The notes beneath the pieces are model-generated. The model searched no databases. It was not told the origin of the DNA and saw only the letters and a program-made list of their open reading frames with translations. A stretch of DNA of 64,000 nt. Source: Streptosporangiaceae bacterium NEAU-GS5 (GTDB lineage Bacteria; Actinomycetota; Actinomycetes; Streptosporangiales; Streptosporangiaceae). How positions within the stretch are numbered: the stretch's first letter is position 1; every line of letters begins with the position of its first letter. A program made the position numbers and the translations under genes. The stretch covers positions 857,458 through 921,457 of the forward strand of contig JAGFNW010000001.1 in NCBI GenBank assembly GCA_017592665.1, in the 5' to 3' direction. This document shows, piece by piece, positions 17,447 to 25,406 of the stretch.

Positions 17447-19395
17447 CACATGCCTCCCGTCCTGGCCGTCTGCCGGTGCCGCGAGCCGTACGCGCCGGAT
17501 TGCCGGTTGTGGTGGCCCGTCATCGCGACCAGCGCGGGGTTGGGCAGCTGCATGACGGAACGCTGCTCCAGCGGCTTCTGCAGCCCGTAGGGGTGCACGA
17601 TGGTGCGCTTGCGGCGGGTGCGGCCGTCGGCCACGGCGCGGGAGCGCAGCGCCGACACGAGCACGAGCAGGATGACCAGGGCCCAGATCACGTTCATCGG
17701 CTTCACGTAGCGCTTGGCCTTCACCCAGAACGTCGACGTGTCGTGCCACTTGTCGGTCTCGTTGTTGCGCACGTTCACGTCGTCGGTCGCGCGGCCGACG
17801 CTGATGGCGCTGGTGCCCGACCCGATGACGGTGTTCCGTGTGATCGCCGTGTTCTTGGCGTCGCCGACGACCGTGACGCCGTGGGCCTTCGGGTTCGCAG
17901 CCGTCGTGATCGTGTTCCCGACGATCGTGCCGTCGGAGTCGCGCAGGTAGATGCCGGTGACCACGTCCTTGATGGTGTTGCCGGCCACGTGCGCGTGGGT
18001 GGCGCCGTCCCGCAGCGCGATCGCGTGGCGGCGCTGGCCGCTCAGCTTGTTGCCGGAGATCTGCACGCCGGTCGCGCCTTCGCGGACCACGATGCCCATA
18101 TCGCCGCCGATGATCTGGCTGGTCTGCACGGCGAGCCGGCTGCCGCCGAGCACCTCGATGCCGTAGCGGCCGTTGTCGCGGGCGACGCTGTGGTTGACCG
18201 AGCTGTCGCCGTAGGTGGCCAGCGATTCGCCGCTCGCGGACGGGCCCTCCGCGAGGGCCCTGCCGTTGAGGGTGAAGCCGTTGCGGCCGTTGCCCTGCGC
18301 CAGGCAGTCGGTGACGCGCACTTTCTCGGTCGCTCGCGACAGCACGAAGCCGTCGCCGCCGCTGCCGATCACCTGCGTGTCCTCGATGGTCGCGTTCTTG
18401 GCGAACCGGTGCATGAACACGCCGTGCACGAGACTGTCGATGATCTTGTCGTTGCTGATCTGGGTCTGGTTCGAACCGGACACGAACAGGCCGTACGCGT
18501 CGCCGCGGATGACGCTGTTCTGGATGGATCCGGAGACCAGCTCGTCGCCGAGAACGTGGGACGCGGTGCCCGATCCGATGGGGAGCGTCTCCACGTCGCC
18601 GAAGTTGCTCCCGCTGCCCTGGTTGTTCTTGTTCCCGGCCAGCCGCTCCTCTTTGTCCTGGTGCCGCTGCTCCTTTGTGCGGTGCCGGTAGACGCTGGCC
18701 GGACGGTCGGTGCCGGTCAGCGCGATGCCCCCGGTGCGGCCGCTCCAGAAGCCCAGGTAGGAGACCTGGGCGTACTCCATCTCGAACCGGCCGCCGACGG
18801 CCCGGATGTAGGCGCGCCCGTCCGCGGTGACGCGGTCCGGGCCCTGGGCCCGCTGGTCCCAGCTGGTGATCTGGACGGGGTTCTGCTTGGTGCCCTTGAT
18901 CTCGATGTCGCCGCCGAACCCGATGATCGAACTGAACGAGCCGGGCAGGCTGCCCATCCGCAGCACCAGCGGGCCGCGCAACCGCAGCCGCGCGCCGTCC
19001 GCCACGAAGACGTGGATGCCGAGCAGGTACGAGCCGTCGCTCATCCGATGCACGTAGCGGCCCTTCTCGACCGCCAGCAGGTCGGCCAGGGTATACGGCG
19101 CGGCCGTGTCACGGCCCGGCAGCACCAGCGTCCTGCCGTAGGAGGAGACGAAGACCTGCGGTTTCTTGCGCTGGGCGGCCTCGACGCCGCCCGTCTGCAG
19201 CAGCGCGGTCAAGGCGGCGCGGGTCTGCAGGATCCGCTGGTCCTCCATGTCGACCAGCGTGGCCTGCGCCTCCGCGTCGGCCTCGGAGACCGGGATCGGG
19301 CCGGAGTCCCGCTGCGGCGCGGCCGCCGCTGGCACGGTCCAGGCCGCACAGGCCAGGGCGATCGTGAGGGCCGCTAATGGCGCCAGGCGCGCCAT
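17446..19395 (-). CDS. Membrane-anchored parallel beta-helix protein, paralogue 1
   Basis: A 649-residue protein with a signal peptide (1-25, WTVPAAAA), the helical segment EAQATLVDMEDQRILQTRAAL, a right-handed beta-helix domain (repeated V/I-x-N-x-x turns such as IDSLVHGVFMHRFAKNATIEDTQVIG), a C-terminal membrane helix (NVIWALVILLVLVSAL) and a long basic tail containing TIVHPYGLQKPLEQRSVMQL. The tail motif is shared with paralogue 2 (pattern IVxPYxxQ(K/R)PxxxRxVxQL) and may bind a common cytoplasmic partner. It begins one base after the glycosyltransferase stop. A role in trimming or epimerising the polymer outside the membrane is inferred from fold and operon. Confidence 0.78.
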   Translation of the reverse strand: MARLAPLAALTIALACAAWTVPAAAAPQRDSGPIPVSEADAEAQATLVDMEDQRILQTRAALTALLQTGGVEAAQRKKPQVFVSSYGRTLVLPGRDTAAPYTLADLLAVEKGRYVHRMSDGSYLLGIHVFVADGARLRLRGPLVLRMGSLPGSFSSIIGFGGDIEIKGTKQNPVQITSWDQRAQGPDRVTADGRAYIRAVGGRFEMEYAQVSYLGFWSGRTGGIALTGTDRPASVYRHRTKEQRHQDKEERLAGNKNNQGSGSNFGDVETLPIGSGTASHVLGDELVSGSIQNSVIRGDAYGLFVSGSNQTQISNDKIIDSLVHGVFMHRFAKNATIEDTQVIGSGGDGFVLSRATEKVRVTDCLAQGNGRNGFTLNGRALAEGPSASGESLATYGDSSVNHSVARDNGRYGIEVLGGSRLAVQTSQIIGGDMGIVVREGATGVQISGNKLSGQRRHAIALRDGATHAHVAGNTIKDVVTGIYLRDSDGTIVGNTITTAANPKAHGVTVVGDAKNTAITRNTVIGSGTSAISVGRATDDVNVRNNETDKWHDTSTFWVKAKRYVKPMNVIWALVILLVLVSALRSRAVADGRTRRKRTIVHPYGLQKPLEQRSVMQLPNPALVAMTGHHNRQSGAYGSRHRQTARTGGM

Positions 19396-19396
19396 G

Positions 19397-20659
19397 TCAG
19401 CCCACTCCCCGCAGCGTCGCCGCGGTCTGGCCGGCGCCGCCGACCTGCGTCGAGGTCCGGGTCAGCCAGCCCTGCTTGTTCATCGTGCAGAAGGCGTACA
19501 GCTTGATGGGCAGCGCGATCATGATGACGATGAGGGCGACCACCGGCAGCAGGAAGAGCTCCAGAGGGTGCCGGCGCAGGTGCGACCAGCCGCGGATGCC
19601 CCGGCCGAGCAGCAGCCAGCCCACCGCGAGCCCGATGCCGGTCGAGGTGAGCTCGAGCCTGCTGAAGATCAGGTACGCCAGGGTGACGCCCATGGTCACG
19701 GGGGTGAGCAGGATCTGCAGCACGGTCACCTTGGTGACCAGCGGGGTCTTCCAGAGCCAGCCTTTCCACAGCGCCGTCAGGTAGCAGCGGTAGGAGTTGC
19801 GGCTCCAGCGGATGCGCTGCTTGACGAAGGCCCGGAAGGAGGAGGGGAACATCGACACGGCGCGGGCCGAGGACTGGTGCACGGTCTTGTAGCCGGAGGC
19901 GAGCACGAGCCAGGTCAGCCGGCCGTCGTCGCCGGCGATGCAGCGGCGGCCCAGGAAGAACTCGTTCTCCAGGTGGGTGACGACGGGGATGATGGCCGAC
20001 CTCCGGTAGGCCGCGGTCCGGCCGGACAGGCAGGCCACCCCGCCCCGGCTGCCCATCGCCGGCACGTAGTCGTAGTAGCGCAGGTTGACCAGCCAGTCGG
20101 CGACCCGCCGCCAGATGCTGCTGGTCCGCTGGTAGACGTTCTGCTGGGTGCCGACGCCGCCGACCTCGGGATCCTCGAACGGCATCTGTACGGCGGCCAG
20201 CAGCCCGGGCTGCCACCACGTGTCGGAGTCGGCGAAGACCACGATCTCGCCGCGGGCCTCGCGGATGCCCACCCCGAGGGCCGAGCGCTTTCCGGCGTGC
20301 TCGTAGATGAGCACCCGCAGCCGTGGGTCGGGCACCTGCGCGAGCTTCGCGTGACACTCGGTGTCGGCCACGTCGACCACGATGATCACTTCGGAGGGGT
20401 CCTGCGCGAGCCAGCTCGCCAGGCAGCGCATCAGGATCTCCGGGTCCTCCCGATAGGACGGAACGACGAGCGAGACCGTCGTCCGGTAGCTGTTCACGAC
20501 CGGCTTGGCCAGCCGGGACAGCACGACGCGATAGATCCACAAGCCCCAGACGAGAAAGCCCGCCAGGCCCAGCGGGATCAGGTCGCGCCAGTTGCCGTTG
20601 GCGCTGGATCGCACGACCCACTCGTAGGCAGCGTCGAACCACTCCGAAACTGACGACAC
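19397..20659 (-). CDS. Processive family 2 glycosyltransferase (hyaluronan/cellulose/Alg8-like synthase)
   Basis: An integral membrane synthase expected to polymerise a nucleotide sugar and extrude the chain. In the 420-residue product a membrane helix (about 27-47) precedes the GT-A domain, which has all hallmarks of processive enzymes: Asp96 (VVDVAD), the DxD pair Asp144/Asp146 (FADSD), the base motif GDD (243-245) and QRIRW (281-285). At least three C-terminal membrane helices follow. GTG 20659 is preferred because GGGAGG precedes it by four bases; the frame is open upstream to 20740 without a better site. It heads the operon with three beta-helix proteins and a uronate-forming dehydrogenase, comparable in logic to hasAB or alg operons, though neither set of partner genes is complete here. 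Confidence 0.88.
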   Translation of the reverse strand: MSSVSEWFDAAYEWVVRSSANGNWRDLIPLGLAGFLVWGLWIYRVVLSRLAKPVVNSYRTTVSLVVPSYREDPEILMRCLASWLAQDPSEVIIVVDVADTECHAKLAQVPDPRLRVLIYEHAGKRSALGVGIREARGEIVVFADSDTWWQPGLLAAVQMPFEDPEVGGVGTQQNVYQRTSSIWRRVADWLVNLRYYDYVPAMGSRGGVACLSGRTAAYRRSAIIPVVTHLENEFFLGRRCIAGDDGRLTWLVLASGYKTVHQSSARAVSMFPSSFRAFVKQRIRWSRNSYRCYLTALWKGWLWKTPLVTKVTVLQILLTPVTMGVTLAYLIFSRLELTSTGIGLAVGWLLLGRGIRGWSHLRRHPLELFLLPVVALIVIMIALPIKLYAFCTMNKQGWLTRTSTQVGGAGQTAATLRGVG

Positions 20660-20982
20660 GCATCCTCCCGGGCACTTCTCCGTGGGCTCCCCGGCAAAAG
20701 GTAGCGTTACGCCTGGATCGTTCCGGGACGAGAGCGACAATTGTTACCTAACCCAAGATATCCGCACATTGTGTGTTACGGGCAGTGCGCAGCGTAAGGG
20801 CCGTTTTTAGTCCAGTTTGGACCGATCCATCACCGTCACTCACACCCTTACGGGAAATATGACGATCTTCGGGAAAATTTACTTCGCCGTAAGGTAGGTA
20901 AATTGCACGTAAAATGGCGTGAACAAGCGATTACTTGTTTATGGCCTCAGGGAATTCCCAGAGTCCCGTCGTACGAGAGAGC
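20660..20982. promoter_or_regulatory. AT-richer intergenic region upstream of the polysaccharide operon
   Basis: This 320-base gap has visibly lower G+C than its surroundings. It contains inverted repeats AATTTAC (20876-20882)/GTAAATT (20898-20904) and AACAAG (20922-20927)/CTTGTT (20934-20939), and several copies of a GTAAGG/CCTTAC element (near 20794, 20846 and 20890). These look like binding sites for a repressor or activator of the operon. No open frame in it is credible. The flavoprotein gene ends at its right edge on the same strand. Confidence 0.5.
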
Positions 20983-22374
20983 TCAGATCCCCGCGGTGAG
21001 GGGGGACATGAGGCGGCGGGCGGCCTCGGTGACGGACCCCGACAGCGACGGGTAGACCGCGAAGGTGTGGGCCAGCTGATCGACCGTCAGCCGGTGGTAG
21101 ACGGCGACCGACACCGCGAGGATCAGCTCGGACGCGCGCGGGGCGACGATCACGCCGCCCAGCACGATGCCCGTGTTGGGCCGGCAGAACAGCTTCACGA
21201 AACCGTCGTTGAAGCCCTGCATCTTGGCCCGGGCGTTGGTGGCCAGCGGCAGTTTCACCACGTTGGCCTCGATCTCGCCCGCTTCGATCTGCCGCTGCGA
21301 CACGCCGACGGCGGCGATCTCAGGATCGGTGAAGATGTTGGAGGCGACCGTGGCCAGCCGGATGGGCTGCACGGCCTCGCCGAGGGCGTGCCAGACGGCG
21401 ATGCGGCCCTGCATGGCCGCCACCGACGCCAGCATCAGCACGCCCGTGCAGTCGCCCGCCGCGTAGACCCCCGGAGCGGACGTCCTGGACACCTTGTCGA
21501 CCACGACGAACCCGTTGCGGTCGAGCTTCACGCCGTGGTCGGCGAGGCCCATGCCGGCCGTGTTGGGGACCATGCCGACCGTCATCAGGCAGTGCGTGCC
21601 CTCGGCCGTGCGCCCGTCTTCCAGGGTGACGACCACGCCATGCTCGGTGCGCTTGACGGAGGCGGCGCGGGATCGGCCGAGCACGTCCATCCCGCGGCGG
21701 CGGTAGACCGCTTCCAGCACCTCGGCGGCGTCGGCGTCCTCGTTGGGCATCATCCGGTCGCGCGAGGAGACCAGCGTGACCTCCGAACCCAGCGACTGAT
21801 AGGCCCCCGCGAACTCGGCCCCGGTCACGCCCGATCCGACCACGATCAGCTGCTCGGGCAGCTCGTTGAGGTCGTAGAGCTGGCGCCAGGTCAGGATGCG
21901 CTCGCCGTCGGGGTCGCAGCCGGGAATGACACGCGGAGTCGCGCCCGTGGCGATGATGACCACGTCGGCGCGGATGGTGCGGTCGCCGGCGCGGACCACC
22001 TGGGGGTCGACGAGCCGGCCCTTGGCCTTGACCACCTCGACGCCCTCGGCCGCGAGCCGCGCGGCCACATCGCCCGACTGCGCCTGGGCCAGCTCCTTCA
22101 CCCGCTTGTTGACCAGCGGCATGTCGACGCCGGGGCGGCCCACGTCGCCGTCGGAGCCGCCGGTGAAGTGCACCCCCACCGACGCGGCGTCGAGCAGCGC
22201 CTGCTTGCGCACGGAGGTCGCGATCAGTGTCTTGGACGGCACGCAGTCGGTGAGGACGCACGCCCCGCCGGGGCCGTCCTCTTCGACCACGGTGACCTGC
22301 GCGCCGAGTTGCGCGGCCACCAGGGCCGCCTCATATCCGCCGGGGCCGCCGCCGATGATCACGATCCTTGTCAC
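20983..22374 (-). CDS. lpdA: NAD(P)H-dependent flavoprotein disulfide-reductase family (LpdA-like quinone reductase)
   Basis: A 463-residue class I pyridine nucleotide-disulfide oxidoreductase: FAD motif GGGPGGYEAA near the N-terminus, redox pair Cys39/Cys44 in CVLTDCVPSK, the second nucleotide-binding motif GSGVTGAEFA, FAD-closing YAAGDCTG and the C-terminal dimer domain ending VYPSLSGSVTEAARRL. The terminal His-x4-Glu pair of true lipoamide dehydrogenases is not present, and the sequence resembles mycobacterial LpdA, an NAD(P)H quinone reductase. GTG 22374 gives the family-typical MTRIVI start with GGGAGA nine bases upstream; ATG 22383 sits directly on that site. It is divergent from the next gene. 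Confidence 0.85.
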   Translation of the reverse strand: MTRIVIIGGGPGGYEAALVAAQLGAQVTVVEEDGPGGACVLTDCVPSKTLIATSVRKQALLDAASVGVHFTGGSDGDVGRPGVDMPLVNKRVKELAQAQSGDVAARLAAEGVEVVKAKGRLVDPQVVRAGDRTIRADVVIIATGATPRVIPGCDPDGERILTWRQLYDLNELPEQLIVVGSGVTGAEFAGAYQSLGSEVTLVSSRDRMMPNEDADAAEVLEAVYRRRGMDVLGRSRAASVKRTEHGVVVTLEDGRTAEGTHCLMTVGMVPNTAGMGLADHGVKLDRNGFVVVDKVSRTSAPGVYAAGDCTGVLMLASVAAMQGRIAVWHALGEAVQPIRLATVASNIFTDPEIAAVGVSQRQIEAGEIEANVVKLPLATNARAKMQGFNDGFVKLFCRPNTGIVLGGVIVAPRASELILAVSVAVYHRLTVDQLAHTFAVYPSLSGSVTEAARRLMSPLTAGI

Positions 22375-22436
22375 GTGGTCCATTCTCCCGCATCCGCCCC
22401 ACCGCGGGGACGCTGGCCCCGCTACGCTTATACGCC

Positions 22437-22889
22437 GTGCCTGTTTACGCTGCCTACGCCAGCAACATGGATCCCAAGCAGATGGCGGAATGGGCGCCCC
22501 ACTCACCTGTCCGCGGCACCGGCTGGCTTCCCGGCTGGCGGCTCACCTTCGGCGGGGCGGACGTCCACTGGGAGGGCGCGCTGGCCACGGTCGTCGAGGA
22601 TTCCGACGACCAAGTCTTCGTCGTGCTCTACGACGTGCCCGAGTGGGACGAGGCCAGCCTCGACCAGTGGACCGGCACCGAGCTCGGCATGTACCACAAG
22701 GTGCGGCTCCGGGTGGCGACCCTCGACGGCGACGTCCTGGCCTGGTTCTACGTGCTCGACGCCTACGAGGGCGGCCTTCCCTCGGCGCTCTACCTCGGCA
22801 TCATCGCCGACGCGGCCGAGCGGGCGGGCGCGCCGAGCGACTACGTGACGGCGCTGCGGTCCCGCCCGTGCAAGTCGCTCGGCGACTGA
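22437..22889 (+). CDS. Gamma-glutamylcyclotransferase-fold protein
   Basis: A 150-residue protein beginning PVYAAYASNMDP, which fits the YGSNL-type substrate loop of the GGCT/AIG2 fold, with a central YHKVRL strand and a YLGIIADAA helix. Members cleave gamma-glutamyl amines or release 5-oxoproline; the substrate here is unknown. No ribosome binding site precedes GTG 22437, while TATACG-like sequence lies just upstream, suggesting a leaderless transcript. It shares the gap with the divergent flavoprotein gene and is followed at 28 bases by purine nucleoside phosphorylase. Confidence 0.7.
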   Translation: MPVYAAYASNMDPKQMAEWAPHSPVRGTGWLPGWRLTFGGADVHWEGALATVVEDSDDQVFVVLYDVPEWDEASLDQWTGTELGMYHKVRLRVATLDGDVLAWFYVLDAYEGGLPSALYLGIIADAAERAGAPSDYVTALRSRPCKSLGD

Positions 22890-22917
22890 TCCGGGAGCTT
22901 CTGTACGCTCAGTGATT

Positions 22918-23721
22918 GTGAGCAATGACCCTTATGCGCTCGCCGCGGAGGCCGCGGTCGCACTCAGAGAGCTGGCCGGCGTCGACGCGTTCGAGGTGGC
23001 GCTGGTCATGGGATCGGGATGGGTGCCGGCCGCCGACGCCCTCGGCGAGCCCGTGGCCGAGTTCCCGATGACCAAACTGCCCGGCTTCGCGGCACCCACC
23101 GTGGCCGGACACGGCGGGACGATCCGCGCGGTCCGCACCGCGTCCGGCCATTTCGCGCTCGTCCTCCTTGGGCGTACCCACCTTTATGAGGGGCGCGGCG
23201 TCGAGCCCGTGGTGCACGGCGTGCGCACGGCGGTCGCCGCCGGGGCGCGGGTGGTCGTCCTGACGAACGCGGCGGGCGGCCTCCGCCCCGAGACGCAGCA
23301 GGTCGGCGAGCCGGTCCTGATCAGCGATCACATCAACTTCACCGGCGCCAATCCGATGACCGGCGCCCGGTTCCTCGACCTCACCGAGGTCTACTCGAAG
23401 CGGCTGCGCGCACTGGCCCGCGAGGTCGACCCCTCGCTGGCCGAAGGGGTGTACGTGGCGTTTCGCGGCCCCACGTACGAGACGCCGGCCGAGATCCGGA
23501 TGCTGCGCACGCTGGGCGGCGACATGGTCGGCATGTCGACGGTGCTGGAGGCCATCGCGGCGCGCGAGGCGGGGTCCGAGGTGCTCGGCGTCTCCCTGGT
23601 CACCAATCCGGGCGCCGGGCTGGTCGGCAAGCCGCTGAACCACGAGGAGGTCCTCGAGGTCGGCCGCGCCACCGCGGCCCGCATGGGCGGCCTGCTCGCC
23701 AAGGTCGTGGACAAGCTGTGA
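22918..23721 (+). CDS. Purine nucleoside phosphorylase (trimeric class)
   Basis: Cytoplasmic phosphorolysis of (deoxy)inosine and (deoxy)guanosine to base plus (deoxy)ribose 1-phosphate. The 267-residue product has the low-molecular-weight PNP motifs MGSGW, GRTHLYEG, VLTNAAGGL, FRGPTYETPAE, GMSTVLEA and the base-binding VTNPGAG. GTG 22918 is chosen as a probable leaderless start because a TACGCT hexamer lies at 22904-22909; GTG 22912 is two codons longer and equally open. Its stop overlaps the next gene's start by four bases, pairing it with a sugar-phosphate mutase that could handle the released pentose 1-phosphate. Confidence 0.92.
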   Translation: MSNDPYALAAEAAVALRELAGVDAFEVALVMGSGWVPAADALGEPVAEFPMTKLPGFAAPTVAGHGGTIRAVRTASGHFALVLLGRTHLYEGRGVEPVVHGVRTAVAAGARVVVLTNAAGGLRPETQQVGEPVLISDHINFTGANPMTGARFLDLTEVYSKRLRALAREVDPSLAEGVYVAFRGPTYETPAEIRMLRTLGGDMVGMSTVLEAIAAREAGSEVLGVSLVTNPGAGLVGKPLNHEEVLEVGRATAARMGGLLAKVVDKL

Positions 23722-25331
23722 GCCTCGCGGAGGTCGCGCGGGAGTGGATCGCGCAGGATCCCGATCCGGAGACGCGCGCTGAGCTGGAAGGCCTGCTCGA
23801 CGACGAGGGGGCGCTGCGCGACCGGTTCGCGGCCAAGCTCGAGTTCGGCACGGCCGGGCTGCGCGGCGAGCTCGGCGCCGGGCCTAACCGGATGAACCGC
23901 GTGACCGTCATGCGGGCCGCCGCCGGGCTTGCCGCCGTCCTCGGGCCGGGCGCGCACGTCGTGATCGGCTACGACGCGCGCCGCAACTCCGACGTCTTCG
24001 CCCGTGACACGGCCGCCGTGCTCGTCGGCGCCGGGCTGCGCGCCTCCGTCATGGGCGGCCGGTTCCCCACCCCGGTCCTGGCCTTCGCCGTACGCCACCT
24101 GGGCGCCGACGCCGGTGTCATGGTCACGGCCTCGCACAACCCGCCGCGCGACAACGGCTACAAGGTCTACTGGGGCGACGGCCGGCAGATCGTGCCCCCG
24201 GTCGACGGCCAGATCTCCCACGCCATCGACCTGGTCGGCCGGGTGGATCAGCTGCCGCTCGGCGACGGCTGGGAGACGCTGTCGCACGCCGCGATCGTCG
24301 AGCCCTACCTGGACGCGGTGACGGCCCTGCCGATCGGCGCGTCCCGCGACCTGTCCATCGCCTACACCCCGCTGCACGGCGTCGGCGGCGAGACGCTGCT
24401 CGAGGCGTTCCAGCACGCTGGATTCCCGGCGCCGGCGGTCGTCGGCGAGCAGGCCGAGCCTGATCCGGACTTCCCCACGGTGTCCTTCCCCAACCCGGAG
24501 GAGCCGGGCGCGATGGACCACGCGCTGGCGCTCGCCGCCCGGGTGGGCGCCGACCTGATCATCGCCAACGACCCCGACGCCGACCGCTGCGCCGTGGGCA
24601 CGCCAGCCGCCGACGGCTACCGCATGCTCACGGGCGACGAGGTCGGCGGCCTGATCGCTGAGCATGTGCTGAGCCACACGTCACGTACCGACCGGCTGGT
24701 GGCCACGACCATCGTGTCGTCGTCGCTGCTGGCCAGGATCGCCGCCGAACACGGCGCCCGCTACGCCGAGACCCTGACCGGCTTTAAATGGATCATGCGG
24801 GCCGAGCCGGGGCTGATCTTCGGATACGAGGAGGCCCTGGGCTACAGCGTCGGCGGCGACGACGGCCTGCCGGTCCATGACAAGGACGGCATCGGCGCCG
24901 CGCTGACCGTGGCCGGCATCGCCGCCGAGGCCAAGGCGCAGGGCCGCACACTGCTGGATCTGCTCGACGACCAGGCCCGCCGCTACGGCCTGCACGCCAC
25001 CTCCCAGCTCTCGGTCCGGGTCGCCGACCTGTCGCTGATCACGCGCGCCATGGACCGCCTGCGCGCCGACCCTCCGGCCGATCTCGGCGGCCGCAAGGTC
25101 GAGTCCGCCGAAGACCTGTCCACCGGATCGGACGCGCTGCCGCCCACCGACGGCCTGCGCTACCGGCTCGCCGGCAACGCCCGCGTCGTCGTACGCCCTT
25201 CGGGCACCGAGCCCAAGCTCAAGTGCTACCTCGAAGTGGTCATCCCCTTCACCGGCCCCGCCACCCGCACCGAAGCCACCCACGCCCTCAACGCCCTCAA
25301 GTCCGACCTCACGGCCCTCCTCAACCTCTGA
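23718..25331 (+). CDS. Phosphohexomutase/phosphopentomutase family (PMM/PGM)
   Basis: A 537-residue alpha-D-phosphohexomutase: FGTAGLRG near residue 45, the catalytic phosphoserine Ser139 in VTASHNPPRDNGYK, the metal loop NDPDADR, the sugar loop GYEEALGY and a C-terminal phosphate site (RPSGTEPKLKCY). The family isomerises sugar 1- and 6- (or 5-) phosphates. Overlap with the PNP gene (GTGA) suggests that ribose or deoxyribose 1-phosphate is a physiological substrate; glucose or mannose phosphates are the alternatives. Two perfect palindromes begin three bases after its stop. Confidence 0.9.
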   Translation: MSLAEVAREWIAQDPDPETRAELEGLLDDEGALRDRFAAKLEFGTAGLRGELGAGPNRMNRVTVMRAAAGLAAVLGPGAHVVIGYDARRNSDVFARDTAAVLVGAGLRASVMGGRFPTPVLAFAVRHLGADAGVMVTASHNPPRDNGYKVYWGDGRQIVPPVDGQISHAIDLVGRVDQLPLGDGWETLSHAAIVEPYLDAVTALPIGASRDLSIAYTPLHGVGGETLLEAFQHAGFPAPAVVGEQAEPDPDFPTVSFPNPEEPGAMDHALALAARVGADLIIANDPDADRCAVGTPAADGYRMLTGDEVGGLIAEHVLSHTSRTDRLVATTIVSSSLLARIAAEHGARYAETLTGFKWIMRAEPGLIFGYEEALGYSVGGDDGLPVHDKDGIGAALTVAGIAAEAKAQGRTLLDLLDDQARRYGLHATSQLSVRVADLSLITRAMDRLRADPPADLGGRKVESAEDLSTGSDALPPTDGLRYRLAGNARVVVRPSGTEPKLKCYLEVVIPFTGPATRTEATHALNALKSDLTALLNL

Positions 25332-25333
25332 TG

Positions 25334-25390
25334 GGTACTACCAAATTTGGTAGTACCGTAGATGGCACTACCAAATTTGGTAGTGCCATC
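25334..25390. promoter_or_regulatory. Two tandem perfect palindromes, candidate operators
   Basis: A 24-bp perfect palindrome (25334-25357) and a 30-bp perfect palindrome (25361-25390) share the 18-bp core ACTACCAAATTTGGTAGT. Their centres are exactly 30 bp apart, about three helical turns, so two dimers would bind the same face of DNA. They fill the gap between the mutase stop and the ribosome binding site (GGGAGG, 25394-25399) of the ATPase gene, where they could block its promoter or its translation. Confidence 0.8.
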
Positions 25391-25406
25391 TGTGGGAGGT
25401 TCAGCG

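Noticed and set aside
17425..19377. 650-codon plus-strand open frame opposite the first beta-helix gene
   Set aside because: Composition-driven shadow (Arg/Ala/His/Val-rich) of a gene with clear signal peptide, fold motifs and coupled starts.
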